Assembly (NCBI GenBank): GCA_947037995.1
Contig: CAMQUV010000047.1
Span: forward strand, 1 to 7,417
Length of the DNA stretch: 7,417 bases
Origin: an uncultured Rikenellaceae bacterium
GTDB taxonomy: Bacteria > Bacteroidota > Bacteroidia > Bacteroidales > Rikenellaceae
Direction of reading: 5' to 3'
The notes under the pieces are model-generated. The model made no database searches. It saw nothing but the letters and a program-made list of their open reading frames with translations, and was not told the origin of the DNA. Made by a program: the position numbers and the translations under genes. Positions within the stretch are counted from its first letter, which is position 1, and each line of letters begins with the position of its first letter. This document shows, in pieces, positions 1-6,340 of the stretch.

Positions 1-3
1 AGC

Positions 4-216
4 AACAGACCCTCACGCCTATATGGCGCAAGAGCTGCTAACTTATTCTCATCCCAAAAAATGTACCAGATTTAATTCGAGAGAATAAAGTTAAACACTT
101 TCAATGTGTTTTTCTATATGTTTTGGCGCCCTATTAATAGAGTACCGCCACAAATATAGCACATTTCAAGTCACAACACAACTTTGCGTGCATAGAATAG
201 CGTGAGGGCTGCTGTT
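4..216. repeat. Imperfect long inverted repeat enclosing further stem-loops (MITE-like element or structured RNA)
   Basis: The outer arms lie at about 4-32 and 182-216. They share AACAG at the ends, a perfect 9-base CCCTCACGC block (10-18 against 200-208), then CTAT and CGCAA blocks broken by small asymmetric internal loops. Inside are a stem of 40-50 with 81-92 (one bulge), a 6-bp hairpin of 93-98 with 106-111, and a stem of 114-128 with 146-159 (one bulge, one mismatch). The last of these encloses the palindrome CTATTAATAG at 131-140. There is no credible ORF. Paired blocks separated by internal loops resemble an RNA fold, but terminal inverted repeats around about 200 noncoding bases also fit a miniature transposable element. 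The left flank falls outside the window, so a target-site duplication cannot be tested. I do not recognise a named RNA family. Confidence 0.5.
151..182 (-). promoter_or_regulatory. Possible Bacteroidota-type promoter reading leftward
   Basis: On the minus strand TATATTTG (158-151) fits the Bacteroidota -7 consensus TAnnTTTG. GTTG (182-179), three of four bases of the -33 TTTG element, lies 20 bases upstream, which is the expected spacing. Transcription would start near 144 and run off the left edge through the folded element. The -7 bases also form part of the 114-128/146-159 stem, so structure alone could explain their conservation. No ORF of useful length starts between 144 and 1 on this strand. 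Confidence 0.3.
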
Positions 217-373
217 TAACAAGTTTTAAAAGCATTATTGGTGCCAGTTCGTCGGCTGATTAGAAGGAATTATTTGCCCGAAAATAGATTTACACACAAC
301 AAGACACCCCTACTCGACCCCACCAAGGGCAAAGAAGGAGTAACGTATGTCTCAAAAAAAGGGCTAGAAAGCG
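217..373. other. Noncoding spacer between the folded element and the end of the GDYXXLXY gene
   Basis: No gene is supported here. The only visible structures are a 7-base inverted repeat (TTTGCCC at 273-279 with GGGCAAA at 327-333, loop 47 bases) and an AAGGAG followed seven bases later by ATG at 347, which opens only a six-residue peptide. A run of seven A at 354-360 gives a T tract on the minus strand just after the GDYXXLXY gene. The hairpin in front of it has only three base pairs, so no terminator is called. Confidence 0.5.
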
Positions 374-904
374 TTAATTTGAGTCGTCTGATTCGGGGTT
401 TAATTCTTCGGGGGGAACAATGCGGTTTCGATTTTTATCGGCCAGCCCAACCAAAAGGTACTTCCCAGCTTTGTCGAACTTAAATATACCATATTTTGCC
501 TCCTCGTAATATTTGGCGTGTCCCTCCTGAAATAAAAAGCTATCAGGCACAACGCTCACCGAGTTACGATATTTATTGAAATAAAGCAATTTTTCGTTAT
601 CCGACAGCTCCTCGCCCTGATGCAATCTCACATACTGCGCCACATTATTACTATCGGCAACTACAACCATATACCCATTTTTCGCATTTTCCATAGAGTC
701 TTCAAGCCCTGCAGAGGACACACGTCCATCCAAAGCATAAGATAGCCGCATATAGTCACCCTGCATTATCGAGCGGGGGTCGACAGGGGCTAATTCGAGA
801 AAAATATCTTCGCCACTCTGAATAACCTGTTCTTTTTCATAGATGCTGTAATTAAGGAACCCTAAAATAAGCACCAACAACACAACCATTATTATTTTTC
901 GCAT
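374..904 (-). CDS. GDYXXLXY-domain membrane-anchored protein
   Basis: This 176-residue protein has one N-terminal hydrophobic segment (about residues 4-20) after a short MRK start, which acts as a signal anchor or signal peptide. The rest is soluble and is probably outside the cytoplasmic membrane. The family signature GDYMRLSY sits at residues 49-56, preceded by PVDPRSIMQ, which is typical of the GDYXXLXY family. The biochemical role is unknown. It is the last of three tightly packed genes: its ATG (904-902) overlaps the 3' end of the DUF4401 gene by 13 bases, so it is probably translated by coupling. In other genomes this family commonly accompanies DUF2157 and DUF4401 proteins (recalled knowledge), which supports the call. 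The acidic C-terminus (ESDDSN) is complete. Confidence 0.85.
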   Translation of the reverse strand: MRKIIMVVLLVLILGFLNYSIYEKEQVIQSGEDIFLELAPVDPRSIMQGDYMRLSYALDGRVSSAGLEDSMENAKNGYMVVVADSNNVAQYVRLHQGEELSDNEKLLYFNKYRNSVSVVPDSFLFQEGHAKYYEEAKYGIFKFDKAGKYLLVGLADKNRNRIVPPEELNPESDDSN

Positions 905-1983
905 AACGACTTATAGTTAAATTTAAGAAATATTCTGACCAAAAAAAGTAGTATTCCACTGCCAACGAGTAACAGCGATTCTTGGAGTAATGTGATGTTC
1001 AATGCATAATAAAAATCTATTAAACACAATGGAAACAATAGACATCCCAATCCTAGCACTATTTTATCATCCTTATAGTATCCGAGCACCAACAACCCTA
1101 GCGCGAGCAACAGTCCCGGCGCCGAAAAGAAATTCATCAACAAGGCAAATGCCGCGAAGATTATGAATGGCACGATTCGAACACTTTTAACGCCTCCCGA
1201 GACCAAAACAAACAAGGCTATCAGCCCCAAACTTAGCACCGCGTTCATCAGCAATAAAGATATCGTCACATCGCTATAATAGGTCCAAGAACTGCTGAGA
1301 AAAACCGTAGCGCATAGCGAGAACACAAACGCATAGGCCATTGGTGTAAATATGCTCGGGACTCTAGGACAGCTCAGCAGTGCTGCCGCCCCAATGAATT
1401 GCACCACAAACAGCTCATTGATAAATTGGTCATTAGAATCGTTGAAAAAACACATATTCGCCAAAACAGAGGCCAGTACAGCCAATGTGGAGAGGAATCT
1501 ATCTAGCGCAATATTGTAAAAATAATATGTTCCGGCTGTTACTAATAACATAGCCAAGGTCACATTCCATACAGAAGATAGATCCATACACACTGTAAAT
1601 CCTATAATGAAAAATGTTTTACCCATAAGCATTAGGGTGACAGAAATTTGCATCATAAACGTACTAATTGCAGGGCTCCAGTCCATATCTGGTGTAAACT
1701 GATGGGCTACAACGACGCCCACAATTATGGCAATTCCAAACATTAAAATTACTGCGGGTTCATAAAAAACCCCTCCCACTAACAAGAGCAAAACGAATAA
1801 CGACGACGCCACTAAAGCCCCCATTCCAAGCATAATCATTATATAGATTGGCACCCTTTGCTTTGCCCGGGTTGTTATAAACTCCGAGATTTGGTCTAGT
1901 TTACTTTCTTCAACTAGGCCTTTGGCGTTTAGCTCCGTCAGTACATCCTTGGAGCTATATTTTTTATCTGTGTAATTATTCAT
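892..1983 (-). CDS. DUF4401 multi-pass membrane protein
   Basis: This 363-residue protein has a soluble N-terminal region (residues 1-43, rich in charged residues such as YTDKKYSSKDVLTEL), followed by roughly ten hydrophobic segments running almost to the C-terminus. The N-terminal helix pair and the position next to a DUF2157 gene match the DUF4401 family; its function is unknown. The frame stays open upstream to 2037, but the start was placed at ATG 1983-1981. From there the protein opens with MNNYTDKK, the overlap with the DUF2157 stop is only 8 bases, and the 18 extra upstream residues (with a Cys-Pro-rich stretch) are merely the DUF2157 gene read in another frame. No Shine-Dalgarno sequence is visible, as is usual in Bacteroidota. 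The 3' end overlaps the next gene by 13 bases. Confidence 0.82.
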   Translation of the reverse strand: MNNYTDKKYSSKDVLTELNAKGLVEESKLDQISEFITTRAKQRVPIYIMIMLGMGALVASSLFVLLLLVGGVFYEPAVILMFGIAIIVGVVVAHQFTPDMDWSPAISTFMMQISVTLMLMGKTFFIIGFTVCMDLSSVWNVTLAMLLVTAGTYYFYNIALDRFLSTLAVLASVLANMCFFNDSNDQFINELFVVQFIGAAALLSCPRVPSIFTPMAYAFVFSLCATVFLSSSWTYYSDVTISLLLMNAVLSLGLIALFVLVSGGVKSVRIVPFIIFAAFALLMNFFSAPGLLLALGLLVLGYYKDDKIVLGLGCLLFPLCLIDFYYALNITLLQESLLLVGSGILLFLVRIFLKFNYKSLCEK

Positions 1984-2968
1984 TATTCTTAGCAATTTGT
2001 TTAGACGCCATTCGCAAATACAGGGTGGCAAGTGCAACTATGCCTAATGTCGATATTCCCCCCAGCAGTAAACTAGTAAAGCTATCTAAGCACTCAAAAA
2101 TTTTAATCTCAATAAGTATGCAGGCAAATATTACCAAAGCTGCCAGCACCTGAATACTGGGGCGACGATAGCGATAAAACCAGAACATTATCACACACAC
2201 CATCAACACGACAATATTTGTAATAATAAGGGCGTCATTAGGTTTGCCCTCAAAAATTAACAGCCGAATAGGAATCGCCAATAGAGTCAATATCCTAACG
2301 ATGAGCAACACTCTTAGCCACTTTGCATTGAGCCATTGAAATGATTTCTTACCACAAAAATATTCATATAAGCCCAAAAATATACCGTAAAACAGTGCCT
2401 GCCCAACACAATACATACTTGCAGCATCATCAACATAGGCGCCTGACTGCCCCCACCAAAGCGAAATAAATATATTAGTAATGATTATCCACAGCACCCA
2501 TTGCCCGATGAATTTTGATATTATTGTCCACCCAAAAATGGCTATTGACCACATCATAAATAGTTGATAGGTGTCGGCTCCTGTCTGGTAAACCTGACCG
2601 AACACAGCCAAAAACACCCCGACCAGCACACTAGCAGCGAGCAGAAACAACTGCCCACCAATACGTTGCAGCGAGTAATAATAGGCCCCAGCAACAGCAC
2701 AAGCCATAGCGATTTGAATAGATGCCAGTTTGACTACCGAGGATATATCGTCCCAATTAAAGGCAAAGAAACAGATTATCCCAGCAAGCAAAAGCGTAGT
2801 ACCCAACAGCAGTAAAAAGCGCGAGACAATAAAGTCCCACCTCTTTGGCGGCATAATTAGGTTCAGCGCATAATCACGTGCTTCGGAAGTAATTTGTCCG
2901 TGCTCGTACATTTGCTCGACAAGCCTGCGATTGCCACGAATATTTTGAAGTTCGTTTTCGTTTATCAT
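1976..2968 (-). CDS. DUF2157 multi-pass membrane protein
   Basis: This 330-residue protein has a cytoplasmic-type N-terminal domain (residues 1-47) and then about nine or ten membrane segments. The N-terminus matches the DUF2157 pattern: two short helices with a QITSEARDYAL turn, then a tryptophan (W44), then a first membrane helix ending in a phenylalanine-rich FFAFNWDDIS motif (about residues 67-76) followed by a lysine. Function is unknown; family members are described only as integral membrane proteins. It is the first gene of the three-gene overlapping set with DUF4401 and GDYXXLXY, and its TAA lies inside the start of DUF4401. No TAnnTTTG promoter was found in the 100 bases upstream. 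It may therefore depend on read-through of the terminator at 3000-3030 or on a poorly matched promoter. Confidence 0.85.
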   Translation of the reverse strand: MINENELQNIRGNRRLVEQMYEHGQITSEARDYALNLIMPPKRWDFIVSRFLLLLGTTLLLAGIICFFAFNWDDISSVVKLASIQIAMACAVAGAYYYSLQRIGGQLFLLAASVLVGVFLAVFGQVYQTGADTYQLFMMWSIAIFGWTIISKFIGQWVLWIIITNIFISLWWGQSGAYVDDAASMYCVGQALFYGIFLGLYEYFCGKKSFQWLNAKWLRVLLIVRILTLLAIPIRLLIFEGKPNDALIITNIVVLMVCVIMFWFYRYRRPSIQVLAALVIFACILIEIKIFECLDSFTSLLLGGISTLGIVALATLYLRMASKQIAKNNE

Positions 2969-2999
2969 TATAACATTTTTTTATTTGGCAGGTTAAACC

Positions 3000-3030
3000 A
3001 AAAACACCCACACTATAATTGTGCAGGTGT
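3000..3030 (-). terminator. Rho-independent terminator after the DUF4199-like gene
   Basis: Read on the minus strand, a 10-bp stem (3030-3021 with 3013-3004) containing two G-T wobble pairs closes a 7-base AT-rich loop (3020-3014). The stem ends in a run of five T (3004-3000). It lies 38 bases after the DUF4199-like stop and 31 bases before the DUF2157 start, so it separates the two, at least partly. Confidence 0.6.
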
Positions 3031-3068
3031 ATAGAATAGAGCACATTAAACAGTGTTATTTGCCTGTT

Positions 3069-3545
3069 TTATTTTTTCTTTTTAATGAGAAATGCTGCAA
3101 TAGGAGCACAGATAACTATCGAAACAATAGCGATAATCAGCACAGGGAAAAATGTGCTTTGCCCATGTTTGATATCAAACAACGGGAGTAGGTCCGGGTA
3201 GATATAATACAATAGAGTATAGCCATAGAGTTGGAATTTTAAAGCACCAAAAATTACGTTAAACAAGAATCCCGCGCCTATCATAAGTCCGGAATAAGTG
3301 AGTGCTTTACTTTGATTAAACTGAGCATCGGCAGCAAGTTTTTTGCCTCTTCTGCGTCCAACAATAATAGGTACAACAATAATGGTGACATAATAGAATA
3401 TCGTCCCAAATACCCCTCCATCATTTACCTCAGGCATAGATAATGCTAGCATTACAAGGCCCATAATTGCCCCTCCAACGACGATATCTTTTATGAAATT
3501 TCGCATTGACAGTAGTGTTTCTTTGTTAAGTTTGTTTGTTTCCAT
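3069..3545 (-). CDS. Four-helix membrane protein, DUF4199-like
   Basis: This 158-residue protein has four hydrophobic segments at about 20-37, 45-63, 82-101 and 134-154. A basic loop (GRRRGKK, residues 63-69) and a KKKK C-terminus suggest that both face the cytoplasm. Length, helix spacing and the central segment (SKALTYSGLMIGAGFLFN, followed by YIYPDLL) resemble the DUF4199 family found mainly in Bacteroidota, whose function is unknown. The family call is from pattern memory and is less firm than the membrane topology. The start ATG (3545-3543) leaves a noncoding leader that contains an inverted repeat. The gene is followed by a terminator, so it may be its own unit upstream of the DUF2157 set. 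Confidence 0.6.
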   Translation of the reverse strand: METNKLNKETLLSMRNFIKDIVVGGAIMGLVMLALSMPEVNDGGVFGTIFYYVTIIVVPIIVGRRRGKKLAADAQFNQSKALTYSGLMIGAGFLFNVIFGALKFQLYGYTLLYYIYPDLLPLFDIKHGQSTFFPVLIIAIVSIVICAPIAAFLIKKKK

Positions 3546-3581
3546 TTTAATCGAATTTTAAATTAAGATTTAAGTTCCCCC

Positions 3582-3630
3582 TGCCTATTACCGTCGGCAA
3601 AAGCGAGAGACTACTATCGCAAGATAGGCA
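3582..3630 (-). promoter_or_regulatory. Inverted repeats in the presumed leader of the DUF4199-like gene
   Basis: TGCCTAT (3582-3588) and ATAGGCA (3624-3630) are perfect 7-base inverted repeats 35 bases apart. An alternative perfect 5-bp hairpin with a 4-base loop (3614-3618 with 3623-3627) uses part of the same sequence, so the two pairings exclude each other. The structure ends 36 bases upstream of the minus-strand ATG. Mutually exclusive pairings can be regulatory, but at this length chance is possible, and no known riboswitch was recognised. Confidence 0.25.
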
Positions 3631-3735
3631 ATAAATGGTAATTAATACTATTTTTAGATAGATATTTACATACGACTGCTCTCCTGAAATGAAACAACAA
3701 TTAGAGACAAAGCACATTTCGTGCGTTTTTTTTCC

Positions 3736-3743
3736 TATATTTG
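3736..3743 (+). promoter_or_regulatory. Bacteroidota -7 promoter element for asnA
   Basis: TATATTTG is an exact match to the TAnnTTTG -7 consensus, placed 68 bases before the asnA ATG. This predicts a leader of about 60 bases. A -33 TTTG is not present at the usual distance; the nearest candidate is TTTC at 3717-3720, separated by only 15 bases. A tract of eight T (3726-3733) directly precedes the element. Confidence 0.5.
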
Positions 3744-3811
3744 TATGTCCGCCGCATAACAAACGGCACATACCCTCCACAAAATAAAACACCACACTAT
3801 ATAATATTAAA

Positions 3812-4852
3812 ATGGGCAAATTGATTAAACCTAAAGGCTATAAAAATATCCTCGGCAACGTAGAAAATACCGAAAAAGCAATTAAAATGCTCAAAGATAT
3901 GTTCCAAGCAAACATCTCGGCACAACTAACACTGCTCAGAGTGACCGCCCCGATGGTCGTGCTCAAAGGGCAGGGACTTAACGATGACCTAAACGGTACG
4001 GAACGACCCGTTACGTTTCCAATAAAAGACCTCAACGATGCCCCGGCAGAGGTGGTTCACTCACTTGCCAAATGGAAAAGAATCAAACTCGCAGATATGA
4101 AACTCGACAAAGGACGAGGAATATACACCGATATGAACGCCCTTAGACCCGACGAAGAGCTCGACAATATACACTCTATATATGTAGACCAATGGGACTG
4201 GGAGAAAGTTATTGACCCCAAAGACCGAAACATAGAATACCTCAAAAAAACCGTGCGACGAATATACGAAACAATAAAAGTTACCGAAAATAGACTCTAC
4301 GTTGAGTTTCAACATATCAAACCGATTCTACCGGAAAATATATTTTTCGTCTCAGCACAACAACTCCTCGAACTATACCCCACACTGAATGCCAAAGAGA
4401 GAGAAGACGCAATTGCAAAAAAATATCACGCCGTCTTTATTATGGGCGTTGGCGGAAAAATGTCGAATGGCGAGATTCACGATGGCAGGTCGTCCGATTA
4501 TGACGACTGGAGCACCCCGAACGAAGAGGGATTCCTCGGGCTAAATGGTGACCTAATTGTCTGGAATGACGTGCTTGGACACGCCTTCGAGCTCTCGAGT
4601 ATGGGGATTCGTGTCGATAAAGATGCACTTGAAAAACAACTCCACGAAAGAGGCGAAGAATATAAAAAAGAGCTTATGTATCACAAAGCGCTAATTAATG
4701 GAGAACTGCCATACACTATCGGTGGAGGTGTCGGACAATCCAGACTATGTATGTTCCTGCTGCGCAAAGCTCATATCGGCGAGATACAAAGTAGTATATG
4801 GTCCGACACAATGCGACACGAGTGCAAAGCATCTGGTATCGAGCTAATGTAA
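3812..4852 (+). CDS. asnA: Aspartate--ammonia ligase (asparagine synthetase A)
   Basis: AsnA makes L-asparagine from L-aspartate, ammonia and ATP, releasing AMP and diphosphate, in the cytoplasm. It has a fold related to class II aminoacyl-tRNA synthetases. The 346-residue product aligns with E. coli AsnA (330 residues, recalled) along almost its whole length, with about 12 extra residues at the N-terminus. Landmark stretches are VVHSLAKWKR (81-90), ALRPDEEL (110-117), YVDQWDWE (124-131), DYDDWSTP, LNGDLIVWN, FELSSMGIRV (259-268) and GGGVGQSR (304-311). Residues matching E. coli D46, S72, K77, R100, Q116, E248, S250 and R299 are all kept (D58, S84, K89, R112, Q127, E260, S262, R311), so the enzyme should be active. 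It is divergent from the DUF4199-like gene, has a -7 element upstream, and may be co-transcribed with marC. No asnC regulator gene is nearby. Confidence 0.96.
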   Translation: MGKLIKPKGYKNILGNVENTEKAIKMLKDMFQANISAQLTLLRVTAPMVVLKGQGLNDDLNGTERPVTFPIKDLNDAPAEVVHSLAKWKRIKLADMKLDKGRGIYTDMNALRPDEELDNIHSIYVDQWDWEKVIDPKDRNIEYLKKTVRRIYETIKVTENRLYVEFQHIKPILPENIFFVSAQQLLELYPTLNAKEREDAIAKKYHAVFIMGVGGKMSNGEIHDGRSSDYDDWSTPNEEGFLGLNGDLIVWNDVLGHAFELSSMGIRVDKDALEKQLHERGEEYKKELMYHKALINGELPYTIGGGVGQSRLCMFLLRKAHIGEIQSSIWSDTMRHECKASGIELM

Positions 4853-4922
4853 TCGAACTTTAGCGCAACCATAACACCCAATCCTAGTATTAAATGCGAA
4901 TTAACATAGCAAAACAAATAAT

Positions 4923-5522
4923 ATGATAAAGCTCCTTTTTATTGCCTCACTGACATTCATAACACTACTAAATCCCATACAAAAGATTTTTGTAATGTTT
5001 TCACTGCAAGAGAATTATGACCATAAATCACTGATGAAAATAGTGAACAAGTCAACACTTACCGCTTTTATAGTGCTTCTGATATTCCTGACCCTGGGCA
5101 ACCAAATCCTCGGGTATGTCTTTAATATTGATATCTATTCGTTTCAGATTATTTGCGGAATAGTACTGGCAATCAACGGGCTCTCGGCGCTCCAAAAAGG
5201 AGCATACGTGCAGATAACAAAAGGCTCGTCAATCGAGGATATTATCACTGTGCCCATTGCCGTGCCAATGATTGCCGGCCCAGCATCAATTACCGCCGTT
5301 GTGACTATGCCGCAGATATACGGTCTATGGGTCTCAATCGCCGCTGTGACAGTCGGGATATTTCTAAATTGGCTCGTTATGCGCAAAAGTAATATTCTGG
5401 GTGGCTTTCTCAGTAAGTACAACCTACTAAACCCAATGTCGCGCATATTCGGTCTGATAGTGGCGGCCATAGGGGTGCAAATGATACTTAATGGATTGAA
5501 AGTATATATCAATTCGTTGTAA
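4923..5522 (+). CDS. MarC family integral membrane protein
   Basis: This 199-residue protein has six predicted membrane helices, the usual size for the MarC/UPF0056 family. Family landmarks are an early LNPIQKIFVMFSL (16-28, the conserved Asn-Pro near the end of helix 1), a VPIAVPMIAGPASITAVV segment (110-127) and a C-terminal GLIVAAIGVQMILNGLK (177-193). The family was once thought to confer multiple antibiotic resistance, but this was not upheld for E. coli MarC. The substrate is unknown, although some relatives are annotated as amino acid transporters or exporters. It starts 70 bases after asnA on the same strand with no terminator or promoter motif between, so an asnA-marC transcript is likely. 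An amino-acid related role would fit that pairing but is inference only. Confidence 0.88.
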   Translation: MIKLLFIASLTFITLLNPIQKIFVMFSLQENYDHKSLMKIVNKSTLTAFIVLLIFLTLGNQILGYVFNIDIYSFQIICGIVLAINGLSALQKGAYVQITKGSSIEDIITVPIAVPMIAGPASITAVVTMPQIYGLWVSIAAVTVGIFLNWLVMRKSNILGGFLSKYNLLNPMSRIFGLIVAAIGVQMILNGLKVYINSL

Positions 5523-5534
5523 CCTCAACCACAT

Positions 5535-5574
5535 AAAAAATAACACTCTTGGCTAATATACCTAGAGTGTTATT
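5535..5574 (-). terminator. Strong hairpin terminator between convergent genes
   Basis: AATAACACTCT (5539-5549) pairs perfectly with AGAGTGTTATT (5564-5574). After one T-T mismatch, GG-CC pairs extend the stem below an 8-base loop. On the minus strand the stem runs into six T (5540-5535), so it best serves the operon ending with the 115-residue membrane protein, 49 bases further upstream. On the plus strand it lies 16 bases after the marC stop but is followed by GTACAT rather than a U tract, so it would be weaker in that direction. Confidence 0.75.
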
Positions 5575-5623
5575 GTACATAATTATATCACAAATTGAGT
5601 GTGCGGCTGTGCGCTGCGTGGCG

Positions 5624-5971
5624 TTACATTTTACTACGCCATATTGAATTCACAATCAACACATAGACCAAAAAGGAGACTCCATTACTGATAATGATAG
5701 CTTCCGAAGCTATTGGATAGAACGAAAAAGCAACGTTCATAATAAGTGCTATGACAAAAAACAGGCTTGATGTTGTTTTAATCATAATACTTGAGCGCCC
5801 CTGCTTGTCCGATATTCCAAACGTGAAAACTGAAGCCACAGCTAGGAAGCAAAACGCCATTAGGGTCAGTAGTATTTTTGTAGATTCGGCCTCACTATTT
5901 GCGTATATACCAAAAGCCACTAGCCCACTAAGGACTAGGGATATGAGGATTTTCACTATATCTATCTTCAT
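5624..5971 (-). CDS. Small four-helix membrane protein of unknown family
   Basis: I do not recognise a family for this 115-residue protein. It has four hydrophobic segments, at about 7-24, 33-53, 66-85 and 90-109. They are joined by short loops, with a polar loop SDKQGRS at 54-60 and a basic C-terminal WRSKM. The ATG begins only four bases after the stop of the GYF_2 protein gene (TAA, AAAA, ATG), so it belongs to the SPFH/GYF_2 operon and is probably translationally coupled. The operon ends after it at the hairpin at 5535-5574. Inference: it may be a membrane partner of the SPFH protein. Coding status is supported by the tight spacing, the consistent membrane topology and the terminator placement. 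Confidence 0.72.
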   Translation of the reverse strand: MKIDIVKILISLVLSGLVAFGIYANSEAESTKILLTLMAFCFLAVASVFTFGISDKQGRSSIMIKTTSSLFFVIALIMNVAFSFYPIASEAIIISNGVSFLVYVLIVNSIWRSKM

Positions 5972-5975
5972 TTTT

Positions 5976-6311
5976 TTATTTAATTAAGGGTGGATACAAC
6001 ATAAAAAGCGCATTAACCGAGGCAAGTTCCACGGCTGGTTTCCACGCAGCCATTCCTTTTGTCCACATAAGTGTTTCTTTTGTTATTTTTTGTGATTGGA
6101 TTAGGGTTTTAACCTCCTCATTATCAATGGGCCCACACTGCTGATTATCAACAACTACGAAATAGGCAGTTAGGTTATCATTAAGCGGATTATCAACTCC
6201 CGGCACTTTCATTGTGCTAATAGTTGTATTCATCGTGTTAACCATTTGCTGCGCCACTGTCGCACCTAGTCCGAATTCGACTAGCGCCTCGATAGAGCTA
6301 AAATCATTCAT
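5976..6311 (-). CDS. Small GYF_2-domain protein
   Basis: This 111-residue protein carries a C-terminal GYF_2 domain (about residues 49-104). It has the expected features: an aromatic opening strand (AYFVVVDNQQ), GP at 60-61, a helix ending in TLIQSQKI, then LMWTKGMAAWKPA with W83, G86-M87 and W90. The N-terminal part (1-43) holds a helix followed by GLGATVAQQMVNTMN, which resembles the Gly/Met-rich stretch before the GYF_2 domain of the upstream SPFH protein. The frame is open to 6488, but the start was set at ATG 6311-6309. From there the gene begins 29 bases after the SPFH stop, and the longer version would only read the end of the SPFH gene in another frame. GYF_2 domains are generally taken to mediate protein binding. 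The gene is co-oriented with the SPFH gene and the small membrane protein gene. Confidence 0.82.
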   Translation of the reverse strand: MNDFSSIEALVEFGLGATVAQQMVNTMNTTISTMKVPGVDNPLNDNLTAYFVVVDNQQCGPIDNEEVKTLIQSQKITKETLMWTKGMAAWKPAVELASVNALFMLYPPLIK

Positions 6312-6340
6312 TGTTCTGTTTTTTTTAGGATTTAGAATAG

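Noticed and set aside
192..200. ATAGAATAG shared with 3032-3040, both preceded by GTG and one further base
   Set aside because: Twelve of fourteen matching AT-rich bases between two spacers can occur by chance, and the surrounding sequence does not match.
334..367. AAGGAG followed by ATG at 347, which looks like a good ribosome binding site
   Set aside because: The frame encodes only MSQKKG before TAG, and Bacteroidota rarely use such sites. It could be a remnant or chance.
354..372. Possible terminator after the GDYXXLXY gene: T7 tract on the minus strand
   Set aside because: The hairpin before the T tract has only three base pairs, too weak to call.
238..483. Plus-strand open frame of 81 codons
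   Set aside because: It begins with TTG, overlaps the end of the GDYXXLXY gene on the opposite strand by over 100 bases, and resembles no known protein.
3712..3733. GCAC/GTGC hairpin followed by T8 on the plus strand, resembling a terminator
   Set aside because: The stem is four pairs, no plus-strand gene lies upstream, and the T tract abuts the asnA -7 element, so it is more likely promoter context.
3547..3819. Minus-strand open frame of 90 codons ending next to the DUF4199-like start
   Set aside because: It starts inside asnA, covers the divergent promoter region, and has a Cys-rich composition unlike its neighbours. It is most likely the spacer read in an open frame.
4057..4628. Several minus-strand open frames within asnA
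   Set aside because: They lie antisense to a well conserved enzyme gene and share no family features.
5144..5512. Minus-strand frame of 122 codons within marC
   Set aside because: It is antisense to a clear MarC-family gene; the length comes from the base composition of the membrane-protein gene.
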